Below the pieces are notes generated by a model. The model saw nothing but the letters and a program-made list of their open reading frames with translations. It was not told where the DNA came from and did not search any database. A stretch of DNA of 64,000 bases from the NCBI RefSeq assembly GCF_029714185.1, contig NZ_CP121671.1, forward strand, positions 2,976,001 through 3,040,000, written 5' to 3'. Positions within the stretch are counted from its first letter, which is position 1; each line of letters opens with the position of its first letter. This document shows positions 53,756-62,549 of the stretch, piece after piece. Made by a program: the position numbers and the translations under genes. Source of the DNA: Halobacillus naozhouensis. GTDB lineage: Bacteria; Bacillota; Bacilli; Bacillales; Halobacillaceae.

Positions 53756-53762
53756 AAAGAAC
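53756..53762 (-). promoter_or_regulatory. Distal SinR-like box
   Basis: AAAGAAC on the plus strand, i.e. GTTCTTT on the tapA strand, about 200 bases before tapA. Between this and the proximal operator (53597-53755) I see AT-rich sequence and no clear promoter pair. Confidence 0.4.
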
Positions 53763-53770
53763 ACAAAGGA

Positions 53771-53832
53771 AAAACCTTCCACCTCAGGTCATCCATATTA
53801 TGGATGACCGATGACCTGAGGTGGCAGGTTTT
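53771..53832. repeat. REP-like palindrome, copy A
   Basis: CCACCTCAGGTCATCC with its complement GGATGACCTGAGGTGG, flanked by AAAACC/GGTTTT. The right arm carries a short duplication (GGATGACC then GATGACC). Lies between the tapA upstream region and an IDEAL-domain gene. Confidence 0.9.
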
Positions 53833-53840
53833 GGCATTAA

Positions 53841-53869
53841 AAAAAGCGCTACTTGTCGTAGCGCTTTTT
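53841..53869 (-). terminator. Terminator after the IDEAL-domain gene
   Basis: AAAAAGCGCTAC and GTAGCGCTTTTT pair around TTGTC, followed by TT on the minus strand. It is directly next to REP copy A. Confidence 0.88.
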
Positions 53870-53889
53870 CAGCGTATAGATTAGATCGA

Positions 53890-54345
53890 TCAGCTGTAGT
53901 CGGAATGCAAGGTTTCCGTTAATGTTGTGAAGGCATCATGATCCCGGATATCCAGCGACTGATCAATTAAACGTTGCAGATTACTTTTTTCAAGTTCATC
54001 AATAATCGCTGCTATGTCTGTTTTTTCCTCAATAATGTTCTTAACATCTTCTTTATAATAAGGAGCCGTTATCGAATGTAAATGAGTTAAAAAGTCAGGA
54101 AGCGCAATCAAGTCTGCCACAGATACATAAACAATGCGTTTACCTCGTTGAAAAACAAAAATATCAAATACATTATGAACACGCTTACGTTTTCGATCGA
54201 TAATAATTTCACGCGACTCTTTCGGAATAAATTGATACAGTTCGTCATCAATAAACAGGGAGAAATACTGGTAGGCTAAAACAACTCGTATAAACCGCTT
54301 ATCTTCCTTAACATAGTATGGTTTTAACATCTTTACATTTAGCAT
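53890..54345 (-). CDS. IDEAL-domain protein
   Basis: 151 residues. The C-terminal segment LQRLIDQSLDIRDHDAFTTL is an IDEAL domain, a short helical module of Bacillales proteins such as YpiB, some of which bind ComK or other regulators. The first 100 residues (KMLKPYYVKEDKRFIRVVLAY...RGKRIVYVSV) are beta-rich and may resemble YpiB-like parts. The ATG at 54345 lies 8 bases after AAAGGGG. Terminator follows. Role unknown. Confidence 0.8.
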   Translation of the reverse strand: MLNVKMLKPYYVKEDKRFIRVVLAYQYFSLFIDDELYQFIPKESREIIIDRKRKRVHNVFDIFVFQRGKRIVYVSVADLIALPDFLTHLHSITAPYYKEDVKNIIEEKTDIAAIIDELEKSNLQRLIDQSLDIRDHDAFTTLTETLHSDYS

Positions 54346-54526
54346 ATCACCCACCCCTTTGTATCAGAATATTCAGTATTTTATTCTATTATCTCTCATT
54401 TCTTAAAAAATTGAAAGGATTTTGTGTAAGCGGATTCATAAGTATTGTGGTGATTCTATAATTTGTTTATTCCTCATTACAAATAATGTGAAACAACTTT
54501 CGTTAAGAATTTTAATATTAGAGGGG

Positions 54527-54736
54527 TTAATCGTGTATGACTACAAGCGAACGCAAATGATTACGGACGGCTACGCCGATGAGGTATGGTGTACATTGGT
54601 GTTCATCAGGATGACTTACCTTAAAGTTATGTATGGCCAGTAGTCCTTCCTTCATAAAATCATCCTTTTTACCTAGCAATCCCATTTCTGAAATAACCTG
54701 TAGAACAGCTGATTCAAGCGTACTTTTACTTGTCAT
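54527..54736 (-). CDS. Hypothetical small protein
   Basis: 69 residues with no family that I recognise. It starts MTSKSTLESAVLQVISEMGL and is rich in His, Val and Leu. The ATG at 54736 is preceded by AAAGGAGA at 10 bases, a clear ribosome site. A competing plus-strand frame of similar size has none. No terminator follows. Stands alone upstream of hom in the opposite direction. Confidence 0.6.
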   Translation of the reverse strand: MTSKSTLESAVLQVISEMGLLGKKDDFMKEGLLAIHNFKVSHPDEHQCTPYLIGVAVRNHLRSLVVIHD

Positions 54737-54915
54737 TTTATTTATTCTCCTTTAAGTAAAATAAAATCCAGTTATTTATGAATAGGTATTTATATTCATA
54801 TGTTTCATTATAATAATAAGTTAATTTTTAACAACTATTATCGTTCGTCTTTTTTCTACAAATTCCGCAACAATTAAACTATTCAACAAATTTTTAAAAA
54901 ATACTGTGTTCTTCC

Positions 54916-54944
54916 TTGTTTAGATTCATACTTTCCGTTACAAT
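54916..54944 (+). promoter_or_regulatory. Sigma-A-like promoter of hom-thrC-thrB
   Basis: TTGTTT (54916-54921), a 17-base spacer, then TACAAT (54939-54944), 51 bases before the hom start. No T-box leader was seen. Confidence 0.6.
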
Positions 54945-54995
54945 GTCCATTATACAAAAATATATGTTTACTTCAGGTGGACAGGAGTGTGAACA

Positions 54996-56291
54996 ATGAA
55001 GAATACCATTACAGTAGGATTATTAGGTTTAGGTACTGTTGGAAGTGGAGTCATTGAGATTCTTAACGACCATAAAGAAAGTATTCAGCATAAAACAGGG
55101 TGTGATGTCACCATTACAAAGGTTCTGGTCAATGACTTATCAAAGCCGCGTCATTTACCTAATGAAACGACTCAATTGACGGATCGCTATCAAGATATTA
55201 CAGAAGACCCTGAAATTGATGTCGTTGTTGAAGTGATGGGGGGAATTGATCACACTTTATCAATCGTGCTTGAAGCAATGGAACAAGGAAAACATATTGT
55301 GACAGCCAATAAAGATTTGATTGCTCAGCATGGGGCACAACTTTTTGAAACGAGTCAGCGAAACAGCTGTGATTTATATTATGAAGCAAGTGTTGCCGGA
55401 GGGACGCCGATTATTCGGCCGATTCTGGATGGTTTATCTTCAGATCGCATTAGTAAAATGATGGGGATTGTTAATGGAACCACGAATTTCATTTTAGATA
55501 AGATGACAAGGGAAGGAGCAGACTTTGAATCAGTATTAAAAGAGGCTCAGGATTTAGGTTTCGCTGAAGCTGATCCAACAGCCGATGTGGATGGACTGGA
55601 CGCTGCCCGAAAAATGGCGATTCTATCAATCTTAGGTTTTTCCATGCCTTTTAATTTAGAAGACGTTTCTGTAAAGGGAATCCGCGGAACATCCTTATCT
55701 GATATAAAATATGCCAAGCAGTTGGGTTATTCTATTAAACTAATAGGAATTGCCGACCATAACGAGAACGGTGCTTCTGTTAGTGTTGAGCCGACGCTGC
55801 TTCCTGTTGAACACCCGCTTTCCTCTGTCCATGATGAGTACAATGCAGTCTATGTATATGGGGATGCAGTCGGGGAAACGATGTTTTACGGACCCGGAGC
55901 AGGCAAACTCCCCACTGCGACCGCTGTCGTGTCAGATCTAATTGCCGTCATTAAAAATTTACGCCTCGGTGTGTCTGGTACAGCTTATGTACAGCCACAG
56001 TTTACAAAACAATTGAAATCCCGGAAAGATCAGCTCACTAAGAAATACATCCGCCTTCATGTCATGGATCAGCCAGGCATGTTAATGGAACTCACAAAGA
56101 TTTTTGCGCAATACGGAATTTCATTTGACCAAATCATTCAGCGTCAGGCGGATCAGAACGACGAACGTGAACTAATGATGATTACACACCAAGTAAGTGA
56201 AGAAGATTTTGATAAAGCTTACCATGAACTGGAAGCTCTGGACACCATTCGATCAATTGATAGCGTGTTTCGAGTAGATGGAGGGAAATGA
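54996..56291 (+). CDS. hom: Homoserine dehydrogenase
   Basis: 431 residues. The NAD(P)-binding motif GLLGLGTVGSGV is at the N-terminus. GTTNFILDKM and FAEADPTADVDGLDAARKM are the substrate-site signature. A C-terminal ACT domain (LHVMDQPGMLMELTKIFAQYG) gives feedback control by threonine. It reduces aspartate semialdehyde to homoserine in the cytosol. First gene of the threonine operon. ATG after AGGAGTG. Confidence 0.96.
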   Translation: MKNTITVGLLGLGTVGSGVIEILNDHKESIQHKTGCDVTITKVLVNDLSKPRHLPNETTQLTDRYQDITEDPEIDVVVEVMGGIDHTLSIVLEAMEQGKHIVTANKDLIAQHGAQLFETSQRNSCDLYYEASVAGGTPIIRPILDGLSSDRISKMMGIVNGTTNFILDKMTREGADFESVLKEAQDLGFAEADPTADVDGLDAARKMAILSILGFSMPFNLEDVSVKGIRGTSLSDIKYAKQLGYSIKLIGIADHNENGASVSVEPTLLPVEHPLSSVHDEYNAVYVYGDAVGETMFYGPGAGKLPTATAVVSDLIAVIKNLRLGVSGTAYVQPQFTKQLKSRKDQLTKKYIRLHVMDQPGMLMELTKIFAQYGISFDQIIQRQADQNDERELMMITHQVSEEDFDKAYHELEALDTIRSIDSVFRVDGGK

Positions 56292-56292
56292 C

Positions 56293-57348
56293 ATGTGGAA
56301 AGGATTATTACATCACTACAACGAACTTTTGCCTATTAATGAAAAAACACCGAGCTTGACGTTGCATGAGGGAAACACTCCACTTCTCCCAGTTCCGACG
56401 ATTTCAGAAAAACTGGGGATCGAAGCCTATGTAAAAATAGAAGGAGCTAACCCGACTGGATCGTTTAAAGACCGAGGGATGGTGCTAGCCATGGCTAAAG
56501 CGATTGAAGAAGGGTCGAAAGCCGTTATCTGTGCCTCGACAGGCAATACTTCTGCATCTGCAGCTGCCTTCGCAGCCCGGGCTGGACTGCGGTGCATTGT
56601 CGTCATTCCCGACGGTAAAATCGCTGAAGGAAAACTTGCGCAGGCCGTTATGTACGGAGCTGAGATTTTTGCAATAAAAGGAAACTTTGACCAGGCTTTG
56701 AAAATAGTCCGAGAGATTGCGGAAAAGGAACCTGTTACGCTTGTCAATTCAGTAAATCCATACAGAATTGAAGGGCAAAAGACAGCTGCTTTTGAAGTTT
56801 GTGACACTCTTGGAAAAGCTCCGGATTTTCTCTCTATCCCAGTAGGCAATGCAGGAAATATTACCGCATACTGGCGTGGATTTAAGGAATACCATGAACA
56901 ACACAGCTATCAGCTTCCGCAAATGATCGGATTTGAAGCAAGTGGATCAGCTGCCATTGTCCGGGACCAAGTGGTTGAGAATCCTGAAACAGTGGCTACA
57001 GCAATCAGAATAGGGAATCCGGCAAGCTGGCAGCCGGCTGTTGCAGCAGCGACTGAATCCAATGGAAGTATCAATGAGGTGAGTGATGATGAGATCATCG
57101 AGGCCTATCAATGGCTTGCCCAAACTGAGGGGGTCTTCGCAGAGCCTGCCTCCTGTGCTTCGTTGGCTGGCACGATTAAAAAAGTAAACGATGGCACAAT
57201 CCCTAAAGGGGCAAGCGTCGTTCACGTCCTGACAGGCAATGGATTAAAGGACCCTGTAACAGCGATTGATACAAGCCTGGTGAAACCTACCGTCATCGAA
57301 AACGACATCAAACAGTTTTCTGATGCTATCACAGGTGTACACTCATGA
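56293..57348 (+). CDS. thrC: Threonine synthase
   Basis: 351 residues. PLP-dependent fold type II: ANPTGSFKDRGM with the PLP Lys, ASTGNTSASAAAFAARAG and VGNAGNITAYWRGF for cofactor phosphate. It makes threonine from O-phosphohomoserine. The ATG at 56293 lies one base after the hom stop with GGAGGG upstream. The frame from 56278 overlaps hom without need. Coupled to thrB. Confidence 0.96.
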   Translation: MWKGLLHHYNELLPINEKTPSLTLHEGNTPLLPVPTISEKLGIEAYVKIEGANPTGSFKDRGMVLAMAKAIEEGSKAVICASTGNTSASAAAFAARAGLRCIVVIPDGKIAEGKLAQAVMYGAEIFAIKGNFDQALKIVREIAEKEPVTLVNSVNPYRIEGQKTAAFEVCDTLGKAPDFLSIPVGNAGNITAYWRGFKEYHEQHSYQLPQMIGFEASGSAAIVRDQVVENPETVATAIRIGNPASWQPAVAAATESNGSINEVSDDEIIEAYQWLAQTEGVFAEPASCASLAGTIKKVNDGTIPKGASVVHVLTGNGLKDPVTAIDTSLVKPTVIENDIKQFSDAITGVHS

Positions 57349-58253
57349 ACAGCCTTACAATCCGTGTCCCAGCTACTTCCGCCAATCTTGGGCCTGGATT
57401 CGATTCGATAGGAATAGCCCTTTCCAAATACGTCACGCTGGAATGTCAGCCAGCTGAACAATGGTCTTTTTCTGTAGCAGAAAAGGATCAGCCTTATATC
57501 CCAAGCGACGAAACAAACCTTATTTATAAGTCCGCACTTTTTACAGCTTATCACTACGGGCTCGATGAATTGCCTCCGTGTCACGTATCGATGGTAAATG
57601 ATGTCCCTGTTGCAAGAGGCCTTGGCAGCTCTTCGACGGCGGTTGTGGCAGGGATTGAACTTGCCAATGCTCTTCTTAATTTGGGACTGGATAAGGATGA
57701 GAAGCTGAAAATTGCCTGCAAGATTGAAGGGCACCCTGATAACGTAGCACCGGCTATTTTAGGCGGTGTAGTCATTTCAAGCTACACGGGTGAGGATCTA
57801 AATTACGTTCGCTTTACGGAGGGACTGGAGGGACTCTCTTTTGCTACAATTATTCCAAGTTACCACGTGGAAACGGAAAAAGCCCGCTTGGTCCTGCCTG
57901 ATGCGATGAGTTATAAGTCAGCCGTGCTAGCCAGTGGAACAGCAAACGTGTTAGTGGCCGCTTTAGCTAAACGAGATTGGAATTTAGTTGGTAAAATGAT
58001 GAATCGTGACCAGTGGCATCAGCCTTATCGCCGTAAACTAATCCCGGATTTCCCTTCCGTTTCAAAAACGCTTGAAGCGAATGGATCCTACGGCAGCTAC
58101 ATTAGCGGGGCTGGCCCGACGATGGTAGGGTTATTTCAAAAATTGACCCCAGCGCTGTGCAAATCATTGGTCCATCAATTCCCCGAACATCATGTAGAGA
58201 TGTTAACAATAGATACAACAGGATTAGAAACAGCCATACATGTCGATCAGTGA
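57345..58253 (+). CDS. thrB: Homoserine kinase
   Basis: 302 residues of the GHMP kinase family: VPATSANLGPGFDSIG near the N-terminus and VARGLGSSSTAVVAGI for ATP, GSYGSYISGAGPTM in the C-terminal region. It phosphorylates homoserine for ThrC. The ATG at 57345 overlaps the thrC stop (ATGA). Last gene of the operon, ended by a terminator whose stem overlaps its stop codon. Confidence 0.96.
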   Translation: MNSLTIRVPATSANLGPGFDSIGIALSKYVTLECQPAEQWSFSVAEKDQPYIPSDETNLIYKSALFTAYHYGLDELPPCHVSMVNDVPVARGLGSSSTAVVAGIELANALLNLGLDKDEKLKIACKIEGHPDNVAPAILGGVVISSYTGEDLNYVRFTEGLEGLSFATIIPSYHVETEKARLVLPDAMSYKSAVLASGTANVLVAALAKRDWNLVGKMMNRDQWHQPYRRKLIPDFPSVSKTLEANGSYGSYISGAGPTMVGLFQKLTPALCKSLVHQFPEHHVEMLTIDTTGLETAIHVDQ

Positions 58254-58266
58254 TTATTCACTGATC
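58245..58266 (+). terminator. Terminator after thrB
   Basis: GATCAGTGA and TCACTGATC pair around TTAT, then TTATTTTTT. The 5' arm includes the thrB stop. Confidence 0.88.
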
Positions 58267-58448
58267 TTATTTTTTAAAAAAATAATTACTTTTTGCAATA
58301 ATGATAACTAGTTGAATTATATTTCATACCAATGAGAGTGTTTTTTTGAAAAATAATTGCTCATACGAAAAAATTCGAGAAATTCTACTATAAAAATGGT
58401 GAATAATTGGATATAATAGAATAACAGAATTCAAAAAGGGGTTAGACG

Positions 58449-58823
58449 ATGATGGCAAAAAAAAGTAAGCAATACGACTATGACTTAAAAGAAGTAAAAC
58501 GACTAATTGAGGAAACCGGTAAAAACTATAGGGAAATTTCTCAGGAGACCGGGTGTCCCTATGCAAGTGTTGTTTATCATGGCCGAAAAATTCGCGGCCG
58601 AGTCAATCGAAGCAAACATGACATCATAACTGAATTACCGCAATCTACTCTTCTCCCATCAGAAGATAAGATTCAGGAGCCAATGCCGTTATTCGATGGT
58701 ACCACTTTAAACATCTCGAGAAACAATATCCCTATTCATGATGCTGAGCAAGAAGCAGCTAGGATGATTAAAGCGGCCAGAGCTCTCGGGCTGAGCAAAA
58801 TCAACATCACGATCGAGAAATAA
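58449..58823 (+). CDS. Hypothetical protein with helix-turn-helix-like N-terminus
   Basis: 124 residues. Residues 12-35 (LKEVKRLIEETGKNYREIS then QETGCPYASV) look like a helix-turn-helix, followed by a basic segment and a Pro/Ser linker, then a helical C-terminus (AARMIKAARALGLSKIN). I do not recognise a named family. The ATG follows AAAGGGG at 9 bases. Terminator follows. Possible DNA-binding role is inference. Confidence 0.68.
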   Translation: MMAKKSKQYDYDLKEVKRLIEETGKNYREISQETGCPYASVVYHGRKIRGRVNRSKHDIITELPQSTLLPSEDKIQEPMPLFDGTTLNISRNNIPIHDAEQEAARMIKAARALGLSKINITIEK

Positions 58824-58849
58824 ACTAAAAACACCCCTAATCTATACTG

Positions 58850-58878
58850 AGCATCCCCATTTTGAAATGGAGGATGCT
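58850..58878 (+). terminator. Terminator after the HTH-like gene
   Basis: AGCATCCCCATTT and AAATGGAGGATGCT pair with one bulged base, then TTTTCTG. Confidence 0.75.
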
Positions 58879-58967
58879 TTTCTGTTACGTCTCTTATTAG
58901 TAATTGTAGAAAAATAATGATCTTCTATGTTATTTTAAAATAATGAAAAGAAAGGAAGATCGCATAA

Positions 58968-59129
58968 ATGTTTTATTTATTATTCGCTTGCTTTTTCGTC
59001 ATTTACTTAATAGCAGGCTATGTTACTCCACTGGAACTCTCTGCTTTTGCAGTGGTGTTATCTGTTGCTCTTATCTGTTCAAACCTATACATGTTCTTCA
59101 AAAGCCGAAAAGAAGAAAAAGAGAGATAA
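58968..59129 (+). CDS. Small membrane protein of 53 residues
   Basis: Starts MFYLLFACFFVIYLIAGYVT, with a second helix LSAFAVVLSVALICSNLYMF and a charged tail FKSRKEEKER. Two helices with the tail in the cytoplasm. AAAGGAAG lies about 11 bases before the ATG. REP copy B follows at once. Function unknown. Another frame over the same bases gives an unlikely basic protein. Confidence 0.65.
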   Translation: MFYLLFACFFVIYLIAGYVTPLELSAFAVVLSVALICSNLYMFFKSRKEEKER

Positions 59130-59130
59130 C

Positions 59131-59179
59131 AATTCCCACCCCAAGGCATCCAAATACTGGATGACCTGAGGTGGGAATT
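59131..59179. repeat. REP-like palindrome, copy B
   Basis: AATTCCCACC...GGTGGGAATT with the right arm GGATGACCTGAGGTGG. The left arm (CCAAGGCATCC) is diverged. Followed by TTTTT. Lies between two convergent genes, where it may act as their terminator. Confidence 0.85.
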
Positions 59180-59187
59180 TTTTGTAA

Positions 59188-60084
59188 CTATGTTAAGATG
59201 TTTAACACAATTGGGATGGTAATGATACTCAAAAGTGTTGTTATGAGTGTAATACTGGATACTAGATCGGGTTTTGAGTCAAACTGCACAGCATACATAG
59301 TGGTCGTTGCAGCCGATGGCATCGCTGCTGATATAATTAAGACGTTAGCCATTAAATCACTCATTGGCAACAAGGCCGTTAACCCCCAGGCGATTAGAGG
59401 TGATCCTACTAGTCGCAATGTGGCTGAATAAGAAATTCTGCCCCATTCCAGATGTTTAACGGTAATATTGGCTAGCTGCATCCCTAACAGGATCATTACA
59501 GTTGGGATTGTAGCGTTCCCTACCAGCGAGACACTCGACATTAAATTCTCCGGAATCGAGATAGAAGAAAATTTCATAATCAGAGCAACAGCTACCGCAT
59601 AAGTTGGGGGCATTTTTAGCACCGTTGCGATGGCCATCCGTATGCCTGCAGATCCCTTTGCTGCATAGTATACGCCAAAAAAGTTCATGACAATCTGCTG
59701 TAAAACCATGAAGGAAACAGAATACACAAATCCTTCCTCCCCAAAGGCAAACAGCACAATCGGAGCCCCATAATTCCCTGCATTCATAAATGCTGTAGAG
59801 AGGATCATGCCGCTTTCTACCGAAGTATCAAACTTCATAACTTTGGCCGCGATTTTATTTATTAATAGAATTAGAAAGAGCAATAGAATCGAAAATAACA
59901 GCATCATCAGATATGCGTTATTGAATTCAGCCTGATAGAACGTTTCAAAGACAAGACACGGGAGCATGATATATAACGCTACCGTAGACAGTGATTTAAT
60001 TTCAAGGTGCAGAAACTTCTGCAAAATGAATCCTGCTATAAAGACAATGATGACAGGAAGTACAACTTGGAAGAATATCGTCAT
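59188..60084 (-). CDS. AEC-family (auxin efflux carrier-like) transporter
   Basis: 298 residues with about 10 helices. VALYIMLPCLVFETF near residue 37 and NAGNYGAPIVLFAFGEEG near 108 (the Asn/Gly-rich crossover helix) are AEC family motifs, as is VILLGMQLA. Relatives export or import organic acids such as malate. The substrate is unknown. The ATG at 60084 follows GGAGG at 9 bases. It lies between REP copies B and C. Confidence 0.9.
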   Translation of the reverse strand: MTIFFQVVLPVIIVFIAGFILQKFLHLEIKSLSTVALYIMLPCLVFETFYQAEFNNAYLMMLLFSILLLFLILLINKIAAKVMKFDTSVESGMILSTAFMNAGNYGAPIVLFAFGEEGFVYSVSFMVLQQIVMNFFGVYYAAKGSAGIRMAIATVLKMPPTYAVAVALIMKFSSISIPENLMSSVSLVGNATIPTVMILLGMQLANITVKHLEWGRISYSATLRLVGSPLIAWGLTALLPMSDLMANVLIISAAMPSAATTTMYAVQFDSKPDLVSSITLITTLLSIITIPIVLNILT

Positions 60085-60148
60085 AGGCTAAGCCTCCAAT
60101 AAAAAATTTGAACTCTATTAGTTTATCAAAAATCAAGTCATCATACAT

Positions 60149-60199
60149 AATATGCCACCTCAGGTCATCCAATTTATGGATGACCTGAGGTGGCATATT
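60149..60199. repeat. REP-like palindrome, copy C
   Basis: AATATGCCACCTCAGGTCAT and its exact complement flank a loop, a perfect stem of about 23 bp. It lies 89 bases before the RAYT start. Confidence 0.92.
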
Positions 60200-60287
60200 T
60201 ATCCTTTCTCTAATTATGCAGGATTTTGAGGATAAAAGGCGAATATAACTATGTCTTGGTATAAACTGAAATAGAGAGGATATTGTT

Positions 60288-60851
60288 ATGGCAAACCCGA
60301 AACGAATATGGTTTCCTCATGCTAGCTATCACATTACGGCACGCGGGAATCGAAAAGCAGATATTTTCTACGCGGATCAAGATCGCTATTATTATCTGGA
60401 GCTCCTTGCCCAGAACAAACAAAGCTACCCCTTCCACCTTCACGCATATTGCCTCATGACCAACCATGTGCATTTGTTAATCGAAACGATTAACCACCCT
60501 CCTGGTATCTTTATGAAAGAAATTCATTCCAATTACGCGATGTATTTTAACAAGAAGTATGATTATGCGGGACATCTTTTTCAAGGTCCATACAAGGCGG
60601 ATCTTCAAGATGATGTGAATGGAATGCTACAAGTCAGCCGTTATATCCACCTGAATCCTTGCCGCGCCAATATTTCGCCCACTCCTGAAGACTATCAGTG
60701 GAGCAGCTACACCCATTACATTTCCTCACACCCAACCAACACACTCGTAACGACCTCAAAATTACTTTCCTATTTTAAGACCCAAGCAGAATACGACTGG
60801 TTTGTGAAATTACCACTAAAAACCACCTCAAGTCATCCAGAATTTGGATGA
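60288..60851 (+). CDS. REP-associated tyrosine transposase (RAYT), Y1 family
   Basis: 187 residues. Y1 transposase fold: YHITARGNRKADIFYADQDR at the N-terminus, TNHVHLLIE as the HUH metal site near residue 60, and YIHLNPCRANI with QWSSYTHYI near the C-terminus, as in RAYT/TnpA_REP proteins. The catalytic Tyr is probably in the helix LQVSRYIHLNP. It would cut and move REP elements at single strands. The ATG has AGAGGAT 7 bases ahead. Its last codons and TGA stop lie inside REP copy D. Confidence 0.92.
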   Translation: MANPKRIWFPHASYHITARGNRKADIFYADQDRYYYLELLAQNKQSYPFHLHAYCLMTNHVHLLIETINHPPGIFMKEIHSNYAMYFNKKYDYAGHLFQGPYKADLQDDVNGMLQVSRYIHLNPCRANISPTPEDYQWSSYTHYISSHPTNTLVTTSKLLSYFKTQAEYDWFVKLPLKTTSSHPEFG

Positions 60852-60868
60852 ACTGAGGTGGTAATTTT
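60819..60868. repeat. REP-like palindrome, copy D, at the RAYT gene end
   Basis: ACCACCTCAAGTCATCC with the complement GGATGAACTGAGGTGGT. Each arm differs by one base from the consensus GGTCAT core (AGTCAT, and ATGAACT), yet the two arms still pair. The stop codon of the RAYT gene (60849-60851) is within it. Lies also just past the symporter gene's end. Confidence 0.9.
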
Positions 60869-60881
60869 ACCCTATGAATGG

Positions 60882-62534
60882 CTATTCTTTGAGCCAGACT
60901 TCTCCATTTTTATATTGTACTTGTTCTGGATAGCGAAGATCTGTGACTTCATCTTGAGTTTCCTGAGTCGGTGGTTTAGTAGCCAGCGAGACGATGATAT
61001 TGGTTATAATCGCCGCACTTGCTCCAAATACCCCGGCTCCTGTATCGATGATTCCTAAAATCGTAAAGCCTCCGTACTTAGATGCGAAGATATAACTTAG
61101 CGTAACCGTTAAACCGACGATCATTCCAGCAACTACTCCCGGACCATTCGCGCGTTTCCACCATACCCCAAGGAATAAAGCTGGGAAAAAGGACCCTGAA
61201 GCTAAGGCAAATGCCCAGGCTACAATTTGTGTGATGGCTCCTGGCGGATTTAACGCAAGTAAACCTGCACAAACGGTTGCAAGAATAATCGACCATCTTC
61301 CTACCGCAAGTCGTTTCTTTTCACTGGCATTAGGATTGATGGACCTGAAATAGATATCGTGTGAAAGGGCTGCTGATATCGCAATCATCAGTCCTCCCGC
61401 AGTCGATAACGCCGCAGCCATGGCACCTGCAGCCATTAATCCAACAACAAATATACCTAAGTTCGCAATTTCAGGTGTGGCCATAACCACAATGTCATTG
61501 CTGATCATGATCTCTGTCCATTGCAAAATCCCGTCACTATTGCTATCAGCTAATGACAGCTCACCCGTATTGATCCACGGCTGCGTCCAGGCTGGCAGAT
61601 TGCTCAATGAGGACCCCGCGACCTCTGTCATTAGGATAAATCGGGAAAAAGCAGCGTAGGCTGGCGCAGATAAATAAAGAAGCCCGATAAACAGAAGCGC
61701 CCATGCCCCGCTCCAACGTGCAGCTTTCATCGTGGCTACTGTATAAAAGCGAACAATTACATGCGGCAGTCCCGCAGTCCCCGCCATTAATGTAAACATT
61801 AACGCTAGAAATTGCCATTTTGTCGCCCCTGTAAAAGGAACAATATATTCAGTAATCCCAAGTTGTTTATCAAGGATTTGCAGCTCCTCAATAATTTGCC
61901 CATAAGATAACCAGGGAGCCGGATTCTGAGTCAGTTGCAATGACATGAAAATTACCGGGATCAAATAAGCAACGATCAGGACGAGGTATTGGGCCACCTG
62001 GGTCCATGTGATCCCTTTCATACCACCCATAGCAGAATAGAAAGCAATCAGCACAACCCCAATTAAAGTACCTGTCGTTGTGTTCACTTCAAGCAAACGT
62101 CCAATAACAACCCCTGATCCAGATAACTGGCCCACTGAATACGTAAAACTGATAATGATAGTAGCGATCGCAGCAATGATTCTAGCAGTATTGCTCCTAT
62201 AGCGATCTCCGATAAACTCTGGGACCGTGTAACGGCCATATTTACGAAGCTGCGGGGCCAACAAGAAGGTTAAAAGCAAGTAACCGCCTGTCCAGCCCAT
62301 TATATAGGCAAGTCCATCATAACCGAGGGCCATTACGGTACCGGCCATTCCAATAAAAGAAGCCGCGCTCATCCAGTCTGCGCCGATCGCCATCCCGTTA
62401 AATACAGGTGGCACCCCACGACCTGCCACATAAAAGTCTGAAGTAGCGCGCGCTCTGTTAAAAACCGCAATACCGATGTATAAAGAAAAAGTCGCGATTA
62501 TGAGGATGAGAGATACAATAAACTGTCCATCCAC
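60882..62534 (-). CDS. Sodium:solute symporter (acetate/ActP-like), large subunit
   Basis: 550 residues with about 13 helices. It belongs to the SSS family: YVAGRGVPPVFNGMAIGADWMS (seen as VAGRGVPP and GADWMSAAS), GRYTVPEFIGDRYRS, and FSYSVGQLSG-like region. Its small partner next door (DUF4212) is typical of this subfamily. It would import a small organic acid such as acetate with sodium. The ATG at 62534 lies 15 bases after the partner stop with GGAGGGAA. Confidence 0.9.
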   Translation of the reverse strand: MDGQFIVSLILIIATFSLYIGIAVFNRARATSDFYVAGRGVPPVFNGMAIGADWMSAASFIGMAGTVMALGYDGLAYIMGWTGGYLLLTFLLAPQLRKYGRYTVPEFIGDRYRSNTARIIAAIATIIISFTYSVGQLSGSGVVIGRLLEVNTTTGTLIGVVLIAFYSAMGGMKGITWTQVAQYLVLIVAYLIPVIFMSLQLTQNPAPWLSYGQIIEELQILDKQLGITEYIVPFTGATKWQFLALMFTLMAGTAGLPHVIVRFYTVATMKAARWSGAWALLFIGLLYLSAPAYAAFSRFILMTEVAGSSLSNLPAWTQPWINTGELSLADSNSDGILQWTEIMISNDIVVMATPEIANLGIFVVGLMAAGAMAAALSTAGGLMIAISAALSHDIYFRSINPNASEKKRLAVGRWSIILATVCAGLLALNPPGAITQIVAWAFALASGSFFPALFLGVWWKRANGPGVVAGMIVGLTVTLSYIFASKYGGFTILGIIDTGAGVFGASAAIITNIIVSLATKPPTQETQDEVTDLRYPEQVQYKNGEVWLKE

Positions 62535-62549
62535 AATATTTTCCCTCCA

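Noticed and set aside
54422..54643. 73-codon plus-strand frame
   Set aside because: No ribosome site; the opposite-strand frame 54527-54736 has a clear one.
54737..54995. T-box or threonine attenuator before hom
   Set aside because: No specifier stem, no T-box sequence and no terminator in the leader.
56427..56849. 140-codon minus-strand frame opposite thrC
   Set aside because: Shadow of a well-supported threonine synthase gene.
58943..59164. 73-codon frame over the small membrane protein
   Set aside because: Very basic tail and runs into REP copy B; the other frame gives a sensible two-helix protein.
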